64,000 nucleotides of DNA from an uncultured Mollicutes bacterium (GCA_900540395.1 UQFQ01000010.1:1-64000); one strand, 5' to 3'; positions 47,294-57,508 are shown, numbered from the stretch's first letter. Translations and numbers: made by a program. The notes: a model not told the origin generated them from the sequence alone.

Positions 47294-48145
47294 CTATTTA
47301 TTCATACTTCCATTAACTACTTCGGTTAATTCTTGAGTAATACTTGCTTGTCTAGCTTTATTAAATTCGAGTGTTAATTTATCAATTAAATCTTTTGCGT
47401 TTTTATCAGCATTGTCCATTGCATTTCTTCTTGAAGCGACCTCTGACAAATAGCTTTCATAAATCTTGAAATATAAATCCGTCATTAAATAAAGTCTAAT
47501 GAATTCGTTAGAAAAACTAACTAGATTAGGTTCAAAGTCTCCTGGATTTAAACCTCTCTTTTTATCAAATTTAAAAGCAACAGGTAAAAGTGAAACTTTT
47601 TTAGGTATGAATGAAATCGAATTTTGAAATTTAGTATAAAGCAATACAATTTCTCTATACTCTTTATTTAAAAATTTACTTATTAAATAATTTGATAAAA
47701 TTCTAACCGAAGAAATACTCAAATTATCTAAAATACCTTCAAAACTTGTGTTAATGTTTAAATTTTCACCATTAATTTCATCATTTAATTTCTTCCCAAT
47801 AACAAGAATTTCATCGCCATTTTTATATTCGTTTTCTAACATTTTCTTAATATTGATATTATAAGCTCCGCACATTCCCATTGAAGAAGAAACAACAACT
47901 AATAATCTTTTTTTAGTGTTAAGGTTCTTTCTAATATAAGGTATATCAAGATTATTAATTTTTGCCGCACTAAAATAAGTAGAGGCTAAATCATTAAGAT
48001 AAAAATAATAATCTTGACGATGTAAGATCTCTTTTGAGAGTTTTGAATACTTGACACTACTGACAAGTTTCATGGCTCCCGTTAACTTTTGAGTTGCTTG
48101 TACTGTTGCAATTCTCTTTTTGACCTTATTTAAACTTTGACTCAT
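47294..48145 (-). CDS. atpG: F-ATPase gamma subunit
   Basis: This rotor shaft subunit of 283 residues has an N-terminal [22 protein letters not shown] and C-terminal [21 protein letters not shown] helices that insert into the hexamer. The middle domain is divergent from common forms. The start overlaps the atpA stop by 4 bases. Confidence 0.95.
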   Translation of the reverse strand: MSQSLNKVKKRIATVQATQKLTGAMKLVSSVKYSKLSKEILHRQDYYFYLNDLASTYFSAAKINNLDIPYIRKNLNTKKRLLVVVSSSMGMCGAYNINIKKMLENEYKNGDEILVIGKKLNDEINGENLNINTSFEGILDNLSISSVRILSNYLISKFLNKEYREIVLLYTKFQNSISFIPKKVSLLPVAFKFDKKRGLNPGDFEPNLVSFSNEFIRLYLMTDLYFKIYESYLSEVASRRNAMDNADKNAKDLIDKLTLEFNKARQASITQELTEVVNGSMNK

Positions 48146-49662
48146 TTATTTTTAATTTCTTGTTCCTTTTTATAAACAGTAATTGCTTTATTTAATTCAC
48201 TTTCAAGTTCATCATTTAAAACTTTCTTTTCTTTAATTTCATCAATAATGTTTTTATAGAAATTGTTCATATATTCCCATAAGTTTTCTAAAAACTCAGG
48301 AACATCCTTAGTTTCTAAATCATCTAAAAATCTATTTTTTACTGCATAGATTTCGATAACTTCTCTTTCGCTAGTATATGGAGAATATTGGTCTTGCTTT
48401 AAAGCTTCACATAATATTTCACCATGTTTTATAGTATCTTTTGTCTTTTTATCAATATCACTTCCAAATTGAGCAAAACTAGCTAATTCATTGTAATTAG
48501 CAATTTCCATTTTCATTGAAGAAGAAACTTGCTTCATAATACGATATTGTGCATTACTTCCAACTCTACTAACGCTTAATCCAACATCAACCGCTGGTCT
48601 TTGTCCGGCATTAAATAAATCAGTTGATAAGAAAATTTGTCCATCCGTAATTGAAATTACATTAGTTGGAATATAAGCAGAAATATCACCAGCTAAAGTC
48701 TCAATAATAGGTAAAGCGGTTATACTACCTCCACCTAATTTTTTATTAAGTTTAGCTGCTCTTTCAAGAAGTCTAGAGTGAAGATAGAAAATATCTCCTG
48801 GATAAGCCTCTCTTCCAGGTGATCTTTTTAAAAGTAAGGATAAAGCACGATAAGCGATTGCATGTTTACTTAAATCATCAAAGACAATTAAAACATCTTT
48901 ACCTTGCTCCATAAAGTATTCCGCCATACTCATGCCTGCAAATGGTGCAATATATAAAAGAGGAGATAACTCACTAGCACTAGCATTTAAAATTATCGAG
49001 TAATCCATTGCACCAAAAGTGTTCAATTTATCAAAAATCGCTGCAACGCTTGAATTTTTTTGCCCAATTGCAACATAAATACAAATAACATTTTTACCTT
49101 TTTGATTAATAATAGTATCAACGGCAATGGCGGTTTTCCCACTTTGCCTATCACCAATTATTAATTCTCTTTGACCTTTTCCAATAGGTATTAAAGCATC
49201 AATGCATTTAATTCCGGTTTCAAGAGGTGAGTTAACACTTTCTCTAGAAATAATAGAAGGAGCTTTTCTTTCAATTGCATAGCGAGTAGTTGTTTTAATT
49301 TCACCCTTTCCATCAATTGGACGACCTAAAGCATCAGCAACTCTTCCTAGCATTGCTTCTCCTACAGGAACAGTCATAACTTTGCCAGTTCCTTTTACAG
49401 TGTCGCCTTCTTTAACTTTATTAGCTTCACCAAGTAAAACTGCACTCAATGAATCTTCTTCTAGGTTCATTACCATTCCAAAGACATCGTCTTTAAACTC
49501 AAGAAGCTCACCTAAAATAACGTCTTGTAAGCCATAAATAATAGCAATACCATCACCCACTTCAACAACAGTTCCAAGATTCTTACTATATTCTGTGGAT
49601 TTATTAAAATCTTGTATTTCTTTTTTGATTAAAGAAGAAATTTCATTTGCCTTTATTTCCAT
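48142..49662 (-). CDS. atpA: F-ATPase alpha subunit
   Basis: This non-catalytic nucleotide-binding subunit has 506 residues. Walker A is GDRQSGKTA, with the arginine finger in [13 protein letters not shown]. The N-terminal barrel contains [11 protein letters not shown]. It follows atpH by one base. Confidence 0.98.
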   Translation of the reverse strand: MEIKANEISSLIKKEIQDFNKSTEYSKNLGTVVEVGDGIAIIYGLQDVILGELLEFKDDVFGMVMNLEEDSLSAVLLGEANKVKEGDTVKGTGKVMTVPVGEAMLGRVADALGRPIDGKGEIKTTTRYAIERKAPSIISRESVNSPLETGIKCIDALIPIGKGQRELIIGDRQSGKTAIAVDTIINQKGKNVICIYVAIGQKNSSVAAIFDKLNTFGAMDYSIILNASASELSPLLYIAPFAGMSMAEYFMEQGKDVLIVFDDLSKHAIAYRALSLLLKRSPGREAYPGDIFYLHSRLLERAAKLNKKLGGGSITALPIIETLAGDISAYIPTNVISITDGQIFLSTDLFNAGQRPAVDVGLSVSRVGSNAQYRIMKQVSSSMKMEIANYNELASFAQFGSDIDKKTKDTIKHGEILCEALKQDQYSPYTSEREVIEIYAVKNRFLDDLETKDVPEFLENLWEYMNNFYKNIIDEIKEKKVLNDELESELNKAITVYKKEQEIKNK

Positions 49663-49663
49663 T

Positions 49664-50203
49664 CTACTTTCCTCCTAGAATTGTTGTTTTCATCTTTTCA
49701 AGTTTGTTTACTAAACTTGCATCATAGACGTTGTCTTTAATTGAGACAATAAATCCCCCAAGTAAACTTGGATCATATATTTCCTCAAGTTCAACTTTAG
49801 CTTTTTCGTTTTTCTCTATCGCTTCAATAATTTTCTTTTTACTTTTTTCATCTATCTTTTTAGCTAAATAGATTTTACCTTCTTCAATATGAAGATAATC
49901 ATTAAAGCGATATACAGCTTCTTTAAAAATTTTTGCAAGAAATAAAGCTCTCCTATTTTTAACAATTATTTTTATAAAAGAAATAATTGAAGGATTAACG
50001 TTTTTAAAACTTCGATCAATCGTTTTATATTTTTCCGAAAGAGAAATATTATAGTCTCCTAAAAAACGAACATAGTCAAAATTAGTTTTAAAAACCTCTT
50101 TTAAAACTTTAATTTCCTTTCGGTATTCTTCAACCTTACCTTCTTCAATTGCCACTTCTAATAAAGCAATTGCATAATTGTTATAAAGAGCTACTTCATT
50201 CAT
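49664..50203 (-). CDS. atpH: F-ATPase delta subunit
   Basis: This 179-residue peripheral-stalk subunit has the six-helix N-terminal domain ([17 protein letters not shown]) and the C-terminal end [23 protein letters not shown] typical of delta/OSCP. It lies between atpF and atpA with 1-2-base gaps. Confidence 0.93.
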   Translation of the reverse strand: MNEVALYNNYAIALLEVAIEEGKVEEYRKEIKVLKEVFKTNFDYVRFLGDYNISLSEKYKTIDRSFKNVNPSIISFIKIIVKNRRALFLAKIFKEAVYRFNDYLHIEEGKIYLAKKIDEKSKKKIIEAIEKNEKAKVELEEIYDPSLLGGFIVSIKDNVYDASLVNKLEKMKTTILGGK

Positions 50204-50205
50204 AT

Positions 50206-50814
50206 CTATTTTTTGTTATCTTGATCTAATTCTTTAACAAAATCATCGACAATCTTCTTATTGTCTTCATCACTAACTTCTCTTTCAAGAAGTTTTGAAG
50301 TCATCGTAAAAGCAACATCAACAATATCTTCTTTGATTTCTTGTTTGGCCTTGCTTTTTTCTTCTTCAATGGCCTTATAAGCATTTGCTTTAACTTTATT
50401 TGCTTCTTGATTAGCTTCTTTAAGAATATTTTCTTTTTCTAATTTGGCTTTTTCGCGAGCATCGTCAATAATTTTACTAGCATTATCTCTAACCTCTGCA
50501 AGCTTTTTCTCTGATTCAAATATATTTTCTTTTGCTTTTTGATTTAAACTTTCAGTTTCCTTTTTCTCGTTATTTAAAAGTTCACTTCTTTTATCTAAGT
50601 ATTTTCTTACAGGTTTATAAGCGAATTTAGTAACAACAATAATCAAAATAATAAAGGCAAAAAGTTGGACTAAAAAAGCCCAAATATTTGGAATCAGTTT
50701 TGCTTCTATGCTATCACTTAAAGAATTTCCAAGTTCATCAGCGGAACAACTTGTTAAAAGAAACAAAACAGGAAAAATAGATAATATAAATTTATATTTT
50801 CCCCATTTTTTCAT
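50206..50814 (-). CDS. atpF: F-ATPase b subunit with lipoprotein signal
   Basis: This peripheral-stalk subunit has a membrane helix at about 46-65 and then a long charged coiled-coil to residue 202. Unusually, an N-terminal signal peptide precedes this, ending in a lipobox (LLTSC, Cys23), so it should be exported and lipid-anchored. The same arrangement is known for Mycoplasma pneumoniae subunit b. AtpF of most Bacillota lacks it and starts just before the membrane helix. It lies between atpE and atpH. Confidence 0.94.
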   Translation of the reverse strand: MKKWGKYKFILSIFPVLFLLTSCSADELGNSLSDSIEAKLIPNIWAFLVQLFAFIILIIVVTKFAYKPVRKYLDKRSELLNNEKKETESLNQKAKENIFESEKKLAEVRDNASKIIDDAREKAKLEKENILKEANQEANKVKANAYKAIEEEKSKAKQEIKEDIVDVAFTMTSKLLEREVSDEDNKKIVDDFVKELDQDNKK

Positions 50815-50819
50815 ATTAA

Positions 50820-51083
50820 TTACCCGATAAAGAGCATGAGTAATGCAATTAGTAAAGAATAAATAGCGGTTGTTTCAGTTAATGCACAGCCAAGAATCAT
50901 ACCTGTTCTTAATTTTGAATACATTTCTGGATTTCTTCCCATGGCTTCCATAGTCTTACCACAAACATATCCTTCTCCAATTCCACTAGCGCCTAAGCCA
51001 AAAGCCATAAGACCAATACCGATATAAACCATACCAGCTGAATCACTTGCTAAGACGTTTACAAGATTTAATAATATATCCAT
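50820..51083 (-). CDS. atpE: F-ATPase c subunit, likely Na+ type
   Basis: This ring-forming proteolipid of 87 residues has two helices. The helix-2 ion-binding carboxylate is Glu70 (LTETTAIYSL), with Thr71, Thr72 and Tyr75. Helix 1 has Glu37 (GIGEGY), exactly 33 residues earlier. This matches the ligand set of Na+-binding c rings (Gln32/Glu65/Ser66/Tyr70 in Ilyobacter), where some have Glu at position 32. The RNP loop reads GRNPEM. It follows atpB by 12 bases. Confidence 0.96.
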   Translation of the reverse strand: MDILLNLVNVLASDSAGMVYIGIGLMAFGLGASGIGEGYVCGKTMEAMGRNPEMYSKLRTGMILGCALTETTAIYSLLIALLMLFIG

Positions 51084-51095
51084 TAGTTTTTCCTC

Positions 51096-51905
51096 CTAAT
51101 TTCTAACAACTTCAAATTGGATTTCCTCACTCTCTTCATTTTGTTCATTTACAATAAATATCATTGTTAAAAGAATGAAGACAGTGGTTTGAACAAATCC
51201 TGAGAAAATATCAAAATACATATGTAAGATTGGCGTAATAAAAGGAGCGACAAAAATTCCAGCTGGACCACTTGCTCCACTTACAACTCCTCCAATTGCG
51301 TTGGCCCAATAATTGCCCATAAAGGCTGAGCCAAAAATCATATTTGAGATATTTTCTAAACCAAAATAAACAATCGACATAATGCAAAAACCACTCATCG
51401 CATTTCCAAACATACGCAAAGAAAGCGATAATAATGGCGCCCACATTGTCACAAGGTTAATAGGCAAAAAGACAGGGAAAGGGTCGATAAATCTTTTAAA
51501 ATACTTTAATTTATTTTCCTTAGCAGCCGTATAATGAATCAAAACAAAAGTACAAAGGGCTAAAGATAATGGGACACCAAGGTAAGTCATTGGTGAAGGT
51601 AAACCAGTTAGCCCAACTGTAAAGGCAAAGAAAATATACATTGCCAAAGTTAAAATAAGACCGCCATAATTACGGTTTCTTTTCTCCATGGTATTTACTG
51701 TTAAATTATCAATAAATTCAACAAATATTGTAACAATTAAATCAAAACCTTTTGGTGTTTCTAAAGGATTTTTATTGAGCTTCTTGAATCGGAAATATAC
51801 TACAATACAAAAAATAATGATTAAAATAATCACGATTAATGAAACAAAGATTTCTGGAACAAAAACGCTATCGAAATCAAACTTCCAAAGGTTTGAAAAA
51901 TCCAT
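51096..51905 (-). CDS. atpB: F-ATPase a subunit
   Basis: This stator channel subunit has 269 residues and five to six helices. The essential Arg lies in SLSLRMFGNAMSG; a late ILHMYFDIFSGFVQ helix is typical. It leads the F0 genes, 3 bases after the AtpI-like gene. Confidence 0.95.
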   Translation of the reverse strand: MDFSNLWKFDFDSVFVPEIFVSLIVIILIIIFCIVVYFRFKKLNKNPLETPKGFDLIVTIFVEFIDNLTVNTMEKRNRNYGGLILTLAMYIFFAFTVGLTGLPSPMTYLGVPLSLALCTFVLIHYTAAKENKLKYFKRFIDPFPVFLPINLVTMWAPLLSLSLRMFGNAMSGFCIMSIVYFGLENISNMIFGSAFMGNYWANAIGGVVSGASGPAGIFVAPFITPILHMYFDIFSGFVQTTVFILLTMIFIVNEQNEESEEIQFEVVRN

Positions 51906-51908
51906 ATC

Positions 51909-52331
51909 CTACTCTACATAAGCGCTTCTAAAATAAATTAGCGCAATATCAATAATCATTGGAACGCCTGCAATCAATACTAAAGCATAAACCCATTTTT
52001 CTTTTTCGCCATCTACAGGAGTAAAATAAATAAATAAAAATGAAGCCAAGACTCCAATAATCATAATTGCAAAACGCAAAAAATTGCTTCCTAGTTGTCC
52101 TGCTAAAACAAGAGATTTGTTGCTTTCGTTTACTTCTACTTTCTTCTTTGCACTCATAAGAAGAGCTGCTAAATAAATCAAGCCACAAACAAAAGAGATA
52201 GCAGTAACAACTAAAGGAAAATAAGTATAAGGCGTATTAAAAGCAAAGCCTATACAAGACAAGCCTAATACAATTACCATAATCACTAAATAAGTAAGAA
52301 TTGTTGATTTATCAGTTTTACAAATTTTCAT
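51909..52331 (-). CDS. AtpI-like small membrane protein
   Basis: This 140-residue protein has four membrane helices in a position where atpI stands in F-ATPase operons. Sequence similarity to AtpI is not evident by eye, so the call rests on position, topology and length. AtpI and relatives help assemble the c ring or carry Mg2+. Its start overlaps mscS by 4 bases (ATGA). Confidence 0.6.
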   Translation of the reverse strand: MKICKTDKSTILTYLVIMVIVLGLSCIGFAFNTPYTYFPLVVTAISFVCGLIYLAALLMSAKKKVEVNESNKSLVLAGQLGSNFLRFAIMIIGVLASFLFIYFTPVDGEKEKWVYALVLIAGVPMIIDIALIYFRSAYVE

Positions 52332-53257
52332 TCTGATTTAACTCCTTTTTTTACATTAACTTTTCCATCTTCATCAAGGGTTTGCACAACAAGACGATTA
52401 TAAGGAATTTGAATATTCTGTTTGTTAAACTCAATCAAGATTTTTTCATTTAGAGCAAAAAATACATCCCAATATAAAACATTTGGAACATAGCATCTAA
52501 GAGAGAGATTAATATCACTGGCTTCAAAAGCTGTAACATAGCAAACCGGTTTTGGATTTTCTAAAATTCTATCTTCACTATTTGCAATATCAATTAGGAC
52601 TTTTTTAGCTTTATCAATATCAGTTGAATAGTCAACGCCAATATTTACGACAATTCTTCTTAAAGGATTACGTGTGTAATTAGTTAAAACCGAGCTTGTA
52701 ATTGTTTTATTTGGAATTGTAACAACTTGTTTGTTAACTGTTTCAATTGTGGTAACTAAAAAACGAACATCGACTACACTGCCTTCAACAGATTGATCTT
52801 CAACTTTTATGTAATCGCCTGTTACAAAAGGTTTTGAGGTTAAAATTATAATACCACTAGCAAAATTTGAAATAACATCTTGTAAAGAAAGACCAATAGC
52901 TAAAATAGCGGATGAAAAAATCTGAGTAACTCCACTTAATTCAACTCTTAAAATCGCAAGAATTACAATTACAAGAGCAAAATAAAGAACAATTTTAATA
53001 GTCGAAACTATAAAGACTTTTACAGATCTTTCCTTAATAACTTTCTTATCAAGTTTCAAAGTTTTGTTCAAAATTCTAATAAAAAGTTTAATAACCGCAA
53101 TGCCTAAAATTAAAACAACAATCGCACATAAAAAATTAGCGATGTATGGAGTTTGAGTTTCGCTTCCAATCCAGAAGTTTGTAACATCATTCCAAGCATT
53201 TTGAATCGCTTCTACAAAGTCATTCCAAAAATTCGTCCAGGCATTGCTTAAAACCAT
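52328..53257 (-). CDS. MscS-family mechanosensitive channel
   Basis: This small-conductance mechanosensitive channel has 309 residues. It has three membrane helices, the last with a Gly/Ala-rich pore-lining stretch (SAILAIGLSLQDVISNFASGI), then a beta domain containing DYIKVEDQSVEGSVVDV and a C-terminal domain. It is the first gene of the F-ATPase transcript, an uncommon placement. The TATAAT -10 is six bases before ATG, so its mRNA is probably leaderless. Confidence 0.93.
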   Translation of the reverse strand: MVLSNAWTNFWNDFVEAIQNAWNDVTNFWIGSETQTPYIANFLCAIVVLILGIAVIKLFIRILNKTLKLDKKVIKERSVKVFIVSTIKIVLYFALVIVILAILRVELSGVTQIFSSAILAIGLSLQDVISNFASGIIILTSKPFVTGDYIKVEDQSVEGSVVDVRFLVTTIETVNKQVVTIPNKTITSSVLTNYTRNPLRRIVVNIGVDYSTDIDKAKKVLIDIANSEDRILENPKPVCYVTAFEASDINLSLRCYVPNVLYWDVFFALNEKILIEFNKQNIQIPYNRLVVQTLDEDGKVNVKKGVKSE

Positions 53258-53263
53258 AAATAA

Positions 53264-53305
53264 ATTATACCATTGAACATTATTGTTCTAAAGAACAATC
53301 GAACA
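53264..53305 (-). promoter_or_regulatory. Promoter of the mscS-atp operon with palindromic operator
   Basis: On the minus strand TTTAGA (53292-53287), a 17-base spacer, TATAAT (53269-53264), then six bases and the ATG. ATTGTTCTAAAGAACAAT (53282-53299) is a perfect palindrome overlapping the -35. GAACA-type half-sites occur at 53275, 53284 (inverted), 53293 and 53301. Confidence 0.65.
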
Positions 53306-53379
53306 GCCTTTATGCAAATTTTGAAAATTTTATATTTTTGCTTTAAATAATGTAAATTTTTACAAAAAAGCCTTTAAAA

Positions 53380-55140
53380 CTACTTATTTTTATTGATTTC
53401 TCTTGTTTTTGTTTTTAGAAAATCAAACAAATTGGCATCCTTAATCAAAGGAGATAATTTACTAAAAACAAGCTTATGATAATTATTTAACCAATCGACT
53501 TCTTCGTTAGTCATGATTGATAAATCCAAGCAACGAGTTTCTATAGGAACATAAGTAATAGTTTCAAATTTAAAGAAGTTTCCATCACTTGTTGGAAAAG
53601 CTTTTTCACATAAAAGATTGTTCTCAATTCTTATCCCATATTTACCATTTTTATATACACCCGGTTCAATAGTGGTAATCATACCAGGTACAATTTCAGC
53701 CTGATCATCTCTTTCAGGAACCGCTCGATATCTTAAGCCATTTGGACCTTCGTGAACATTTAAAATATAGCCAACGCCATGACCTGTGCCGCATTTATAA
53801 TCCATACCTTCGTTCCACATAAATTGTCGTGACAAGATATCAAGAGTATGGCCATCTGATCTTTCTAAAAATATAGCCTTTGATACTGCAATTAAGGATT
53901 TTAGAGTCAAAGTGTAATCATGTATAAATTCTTTAGTTGGTTTTCCAATAAGAAAAGTTCTAGTTGTATCTGTTGTTCCACCATAATATTGACCGCCGCT
54001 ATCAACTAATAGCTCAATATCGTTTTTAGTTACTTTAGAATGAGTTTCTTTTGTTGGCTCATAATGCATCATTGCTGCATTGCTGCCGACTGCCGCAATG
54101 GTTTCAAAAGATAAATCAAAGCATAATTCAGATTCTTTTCTAAATTCTTCTAATTTCATAGAATAATCATATTCTGTGAGGTTTTTAGATAAATTATCCT
54201 CTAAATATTTTTGAAATTTTAATAATGCTAAACCATCAATTGCTTGAATCTTACGTGTATTTTCAATTTCTTTTTCACCTTTTATAGCTTTCATTAAATA
54301 TGATGGATTTTTAGAAACAATAGGTTCATGTAAGATTGAATAAAGATGAGCATTCACTCTTTTAGGATCAACTAAAGTTTTTACATAACAGTGTTTTCTT
54401 AAAAATTCATCAATTTCATCATAAGAATGAATTTCTATATTTGGAATCTTAAAATCTATTTTCCTTTGGTCGATAAATAAATGATTGCCAGAGGTTTTTG
54501 ATAAATATAAATATGAATAGAAAACAGGATTACAAGGTATATCTTTTCCTCGTAAGTTTAAAACGTAAGCAATATCGTCTAATGTTGTGATTAAATGAGC
54601 GTCAGCTCCTTTCTCCTCTACCTCTTTTAAGATTAAATCTATCTTTTCTTTGTAAGTTAAGGTATTAAGTTCATCGCTTAATTTAAAAACTTTGTGAATT
54701 TCACTTTCACTATCTGACTTTACTAACTTAGAAAAATCAATATCAACCGTTGTTATGCCAAGTTTATTTAAAAGATCAAGTTTACTCTTTGTAATATTTA
54801 AATAATTAACACCAAGTGGATATAAATGTTCTTTTTTTATAAAATCATTCAAACTTAAAACACCAACATCGCCATCTTTTATGAGGTTAATGCCACTTCC
54901 TTTTAGTTCTTTTTCGGCTTGAATCCAATATCTTCCATCTGTAGAGAAATAAGCATTATTATCAGTGATTAATAAAGAGCCGGCTGAACCTGTAAAAGGA
55001 CAAAAGAATTCTCTTTCTCTTAAATAAAATTTACTTATATATTCATTATCATGAGGGTCACTAGTTAAAACTAAATAAGCCTTTAAGTGATTCTTTTTGA
55101 GTTCGCTTTGTAATAAAATTATATTTTCTTTAGAGAACAT
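53380..55140 (-). CDS. Xaa-Pro aminopeptidase, M24B family
   Basis: This 586-residue aminopeptidase P-like enzyme removes N-terminal residues before proline. It has two N-terminal creatinase-like domains and the pita-bread catalytic domain. Metal ligands are visible: Asp in LLVDSG, Asp in GGTTDTTRTF, His in GTGHGVGYILNVHEG, Glu in TTIEPGVY and Glu in IRIENN. AGGAGG precedes ATG. A TTGCAA/TAAATT pair 17 bases apart upstream is a candidate promoter. Confidence 0.93.
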   Translation of the reverse strand: MFSKENIILLQSELKKNHLKAYLVLTSDPHDNEYISKFYLREREFFCPFTGSAGSLLITDNNAYFSTDGRYWIQAEKELKGSGINLIKDGDVGVLSLNDFIKKEHLYPLGVNYLNITKSKLDLLNKLGITTVDIDFSKLVKSDSESEIHKVFKLSDELNTLTYKEKIDLILKEVEEKGADAHLITTLDDIAYVLNLRGKDIPCNPVFYSYLYLSKTSGNHLFIDQRKIDFKIPNIEIHSYDEIDEFLRKHCYVKTLVDPKRVNAHLYSILHEPIVSKNPSYLMKAIKGEKEIENTRKIQAIDGLALLKFQKYLEDNLSKNLTEYDYSMKLEEFRKESELCFDLSFETIAAVGSNAAMMHYEPTKETHSKVTKNDIELLVDSGGQYYGGTTDTTRTFLIGKPTKEFIHDYTLTLKSLIAVSKAIFLERSDGHTLDILSRQFMWNEGMDYKCGTGHGVGYILNVHEGPNGLRYRAVPERDDQAEIVPGMITTIEPGVYKNGKYGIRIENNLLCEKAFPTSDGNFFKFETITYVPIETRCLDLSIMTNEEVDWLNNYHKLVFSKLSPLIKDANLFDFLKTKTREINKNK

Positions 55141-55204
55141 AAAAACCTCCTACAATTAGAAATTTATAGAAATAAATGTATATTTGCAAGGTTTTTGCTT
55201 AAAA

Positions 55205-56710
55205 TTAAAAGTCTTTATCTATTGAATCTTTAATATATTTCCACTTCTTTTCATCAACAACACTTACTTCATTAGTTGAATGCCAATCACTTAATATTGT
55301 TGCTTTGCTTTTAGAATAGTAATTGATTTCATTAATAACATCTTGAGTAAAAACTTCGCCAGGAATAATAACCGGGATTCCAGGAGGATAAATCATAATC
55401 ATTTCTTTTGATATTTTACCTACTGCATTTTTTAATTTAACTACTTTTAAAGAGGCATGATATGCTACTCTAGGTCTAACTTCCATTTTAGGAAAACCAT
55501 TCATATAATGATGGTCAGCATACTCAACATTTGGATCATAATATTTTAAAGAAATATCTTTTAAGGCATTAATCAATCTATCTAAATCTTTTTGAGTGCT
55601 CCCAATTGTAAAAAGTAAAAGGAAAACATAAGCTTCAGCAAGTTCGATTTGTATCTTATATTTGTCTTTTAGGATTTTATAAAGTTCAAACCCACTGATA
55701 GTTAATTTATCTATCTCAACACAAAGTTTTGTTTCATCATAATTATAAGCACCACATTCTTTAACAAAGTAGTCTTTGCTATGTGCAATAAAACCAGGTA
55801 TTTGATCAATCTTTTCTTTGGCTTGTCTAGCAAGTTTAATTGCGTTATATATCTTTAAACTTCCTTTAAAAACTAAATATTTTCTAGCCGCATCTAAAGA
55901 AGCAATTAAAATTGAACTTGGCGAAGTTGTTGTAATTAAATTAAAAGATTTGCTTACGTCATATCGTGGGACACGATTACCTTTTCCAAGTAAAACACTT
56001 GATTGTGTTAAACTTCCCCCGGTTTTATGAATACTTAATGTAGCCATATCTGCTCCTGCTTCCATTGCGTTTACAGGTAGTTTATTTGAAAAATAAAAAT
56101 GTGTTCCGTGTGCCTCGTCAACAAGAACTATTTTGTTATGTAAATGAGCATAACTTACAATTTTCTTTAAATCACAAGTAGCACCAAAATAGGTTGGATT
56201 AATAATAAATATTGCTTTAGCATCGGGATTATCATCGATTGCATTACGCCGCTGTTTAAAAGAAACTTGATTAACAATTTCTGTCTTTTTATCAAGTTCA
56301 GGCATTATAAAAATAGGAACAGCACCAGATAAAATTAATCCATTAATAACTGATTTATGAACGTTACGAGGTAAAATAACTTTGTCGTTAGCTTGTAAAG
56401 CACTTAAAAACATTATTAAGTTGCCGCTTGTTGAACCATTAATCAAAAACTTACAATAATCTGCTCCGCAAGCTTTTGCAAAGAGTTCTTGTGCTTCTTT
56501 TATCGCGCCAGTTGGATGCATAATGTTGTCCATACCACGTGGACAATTAACATCGTTTTTATAAACTATGTGTGTGAAAATCTTATCAAAATCAGTGCGA
56601 ATATTCCCTTGATGATGTCCAGGAACATCAAAAGCAGCCGTATGCTCTTTTAAATACTTTTCATAAGCTTTTAAATAAGGTGTTTTCTTTTGTTCAACTT
56701 TGTTAATCAT
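55205..56710 (-). CDS. Orn/Lys/Arg decarboxylase family (PLP-dependent)
   Basis: This PLP-dependent fold-III-like decarboxylase has 501 residues, with the PLP lysine at Lys229 in SIHKTGGS. Asp198 lies in LVDEAHGTH, and FDVPGHHQGN and FLINGSTSGN are near the N-terminus. The end has the PPGIPVIIPGE block. It resembles SpeA/YaaO-type enzymes of Bacillota that decarboxylate arginine or lysine for polyamine synthesis; the substrate is not decided. The upstream gap has TATAAT about 15 bases before the ATG. Confidence 0.92.
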   Translation of the reverse strand: MINKVEQKKTPYLKAYEKYLKEHTAAFDVPGHHQGNIRTDFDKIFTHIVYKNDVNCPRGMDNIMHPTGAIKEAQELFAKACGADYCKFLINGSTSGNLIMFLSALQANDKVILPRNVHKSVINGLILSGAVPIFIMPELDKKTEIVNQVSFKQRRNAIDDNPDAKAIFIINPTYFGATCDLKKIVSYAHLHNKIVLVDEAHGTHFYFSNKLPVNAMEAGADMATLSIHKTGGSLTQSSVLLGKGNRVPRYDVSKSFNLITTTSPSSILIASLDAARKYLVFKGSLKIYNAIKLARQAKEKIDQIPGFIAHSKDYFVKECGAYNYDETKLCVEIDKLTISGFELYKILKDKYKIQIELAEAYVFLLLFTIGSTQKDLDRLINALKDISLKYYDPNVEYADHHYMNGFPKMEVRPRVAYHASLKVVKLKNAVGKISKEMIMIYPPGIPVIIPGEVFTQDVINEINYYSKSKATILSDWHSTNEVSVVDEKKWKYIKDSIDKDF

Positions 56711-56837
56711 ACCTAAAACGACTATATTATAAACATATTAACTTAAATATAATAATAGAATTTATATAATTTTCTAAGTTGTCTCTTAAATAAATTTGAT
56801 ACATCTTTTTCATTTTGGAATAAAATAATTAATAGAT

Positions 56838-57299
56838 ATGAAAATTGTTGTTGTAAGTGATTCACATTCAAATTTAACAGTATTAAATGATATCGTAATG
56901 AAAAATTATGATGCTGATGTTTTTTATCATTTAGGAGATAGTGAACTGCCTGAATATTTACTAAATAGTTACACCTGCGTAAGAGGAAATTGCGATTATA
57001 ACGATTTCCCTAGAGATAGAGATTGTATCTTAGAAGGCTTTAAAATCCATCTTGAGCACGGGAATTCATTGAATTTTGCTATAAATCCAGAACAATATAT
57101 TAAAGAAAAAAAGTGTGACATTTTTCTTTTTGGTCACACTCATAAAAAATATGTTAATAAAATTGGGTCTACTTATGTTTTTAATCCTGGAAGCATCACT
57201 CGACCAAGAGATAGTGAAGTTGGAACTTACTTAGTCTTATACTTAGCTAAAGGCCAACCTGTAAAACATGAATTTAAAAGTTTAGAAGAAAAAAATTAA
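56838..57299 (+). CDS. YfcE/MJ0936-type metallophosphoesterase
   Basis: This 153-residue phosphodiesterase has all main motifs: SDSHSNL (7-13), YHLGDSE (about 31-37), VRGNCDY (about 48-54), FGHTHKKY (about 98-105) and FNPGS. Members hydrolyse phosphodiesters with two metals. No ribosome site is visible; a TAAAAT is 11 bases before the ATG, so the leader would be only a few bases. Confidence 0.94.
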   Translation: MKIVVVSDSHSNLTVLNDIVMKNYDADVFYHLGDSELPEYLLNSYTCVRGNCDYNDFPRDRDCILEGFKIHLEHGNSLNFAINPEQYIKEKKCDIFLFGHTHKKYVNKIGSTYVFNPGSITRPRDSEVGTYLVLYLAKGQPVKHEFKSLEEKN

Positions 57300-57442
57300 T
57301 CTTTTTTCACGGAATGAATATTTTCTATTAAGCAAAATAAACATAAGTCATCTAAATTCTGCAGTACAAAATAAAATAGATATACTTTAATTACTAACAT
57401 CCACGAGGTAGGAACCTGCTATAAATTTAGTAAAATTAAGTA

Positions 57443-57484
57443 AAATGAAAATGACTAGGAAAATTTTCTTAGCCATTTTCATTT
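57443..57484. terminator. Long inverted repeat, probable terminator
   Basis: A 21-bp near-perfect inverted repeat (19 of 21 pairs, with the rest able to wobble) centred on AAAATTTT lies between the convergent phosphodiesterase and YhiN-like genes. It probably ends both transcripts; the T-tract is weak on each side. Between 57300 and 57442 I see nothing else. Confidence 0.6.
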
Positions 57485-57508
57485 CTTATAGGAGGCTTTT
57501 AAGCCAAT

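Noticed and set aside
57300..57442. Possible small gene or RNA after the phosphodiesterase
   Set aside because: The only symmetry (AGGTAGGAACCT) is short, and no start/ribosome site or long stem is present.
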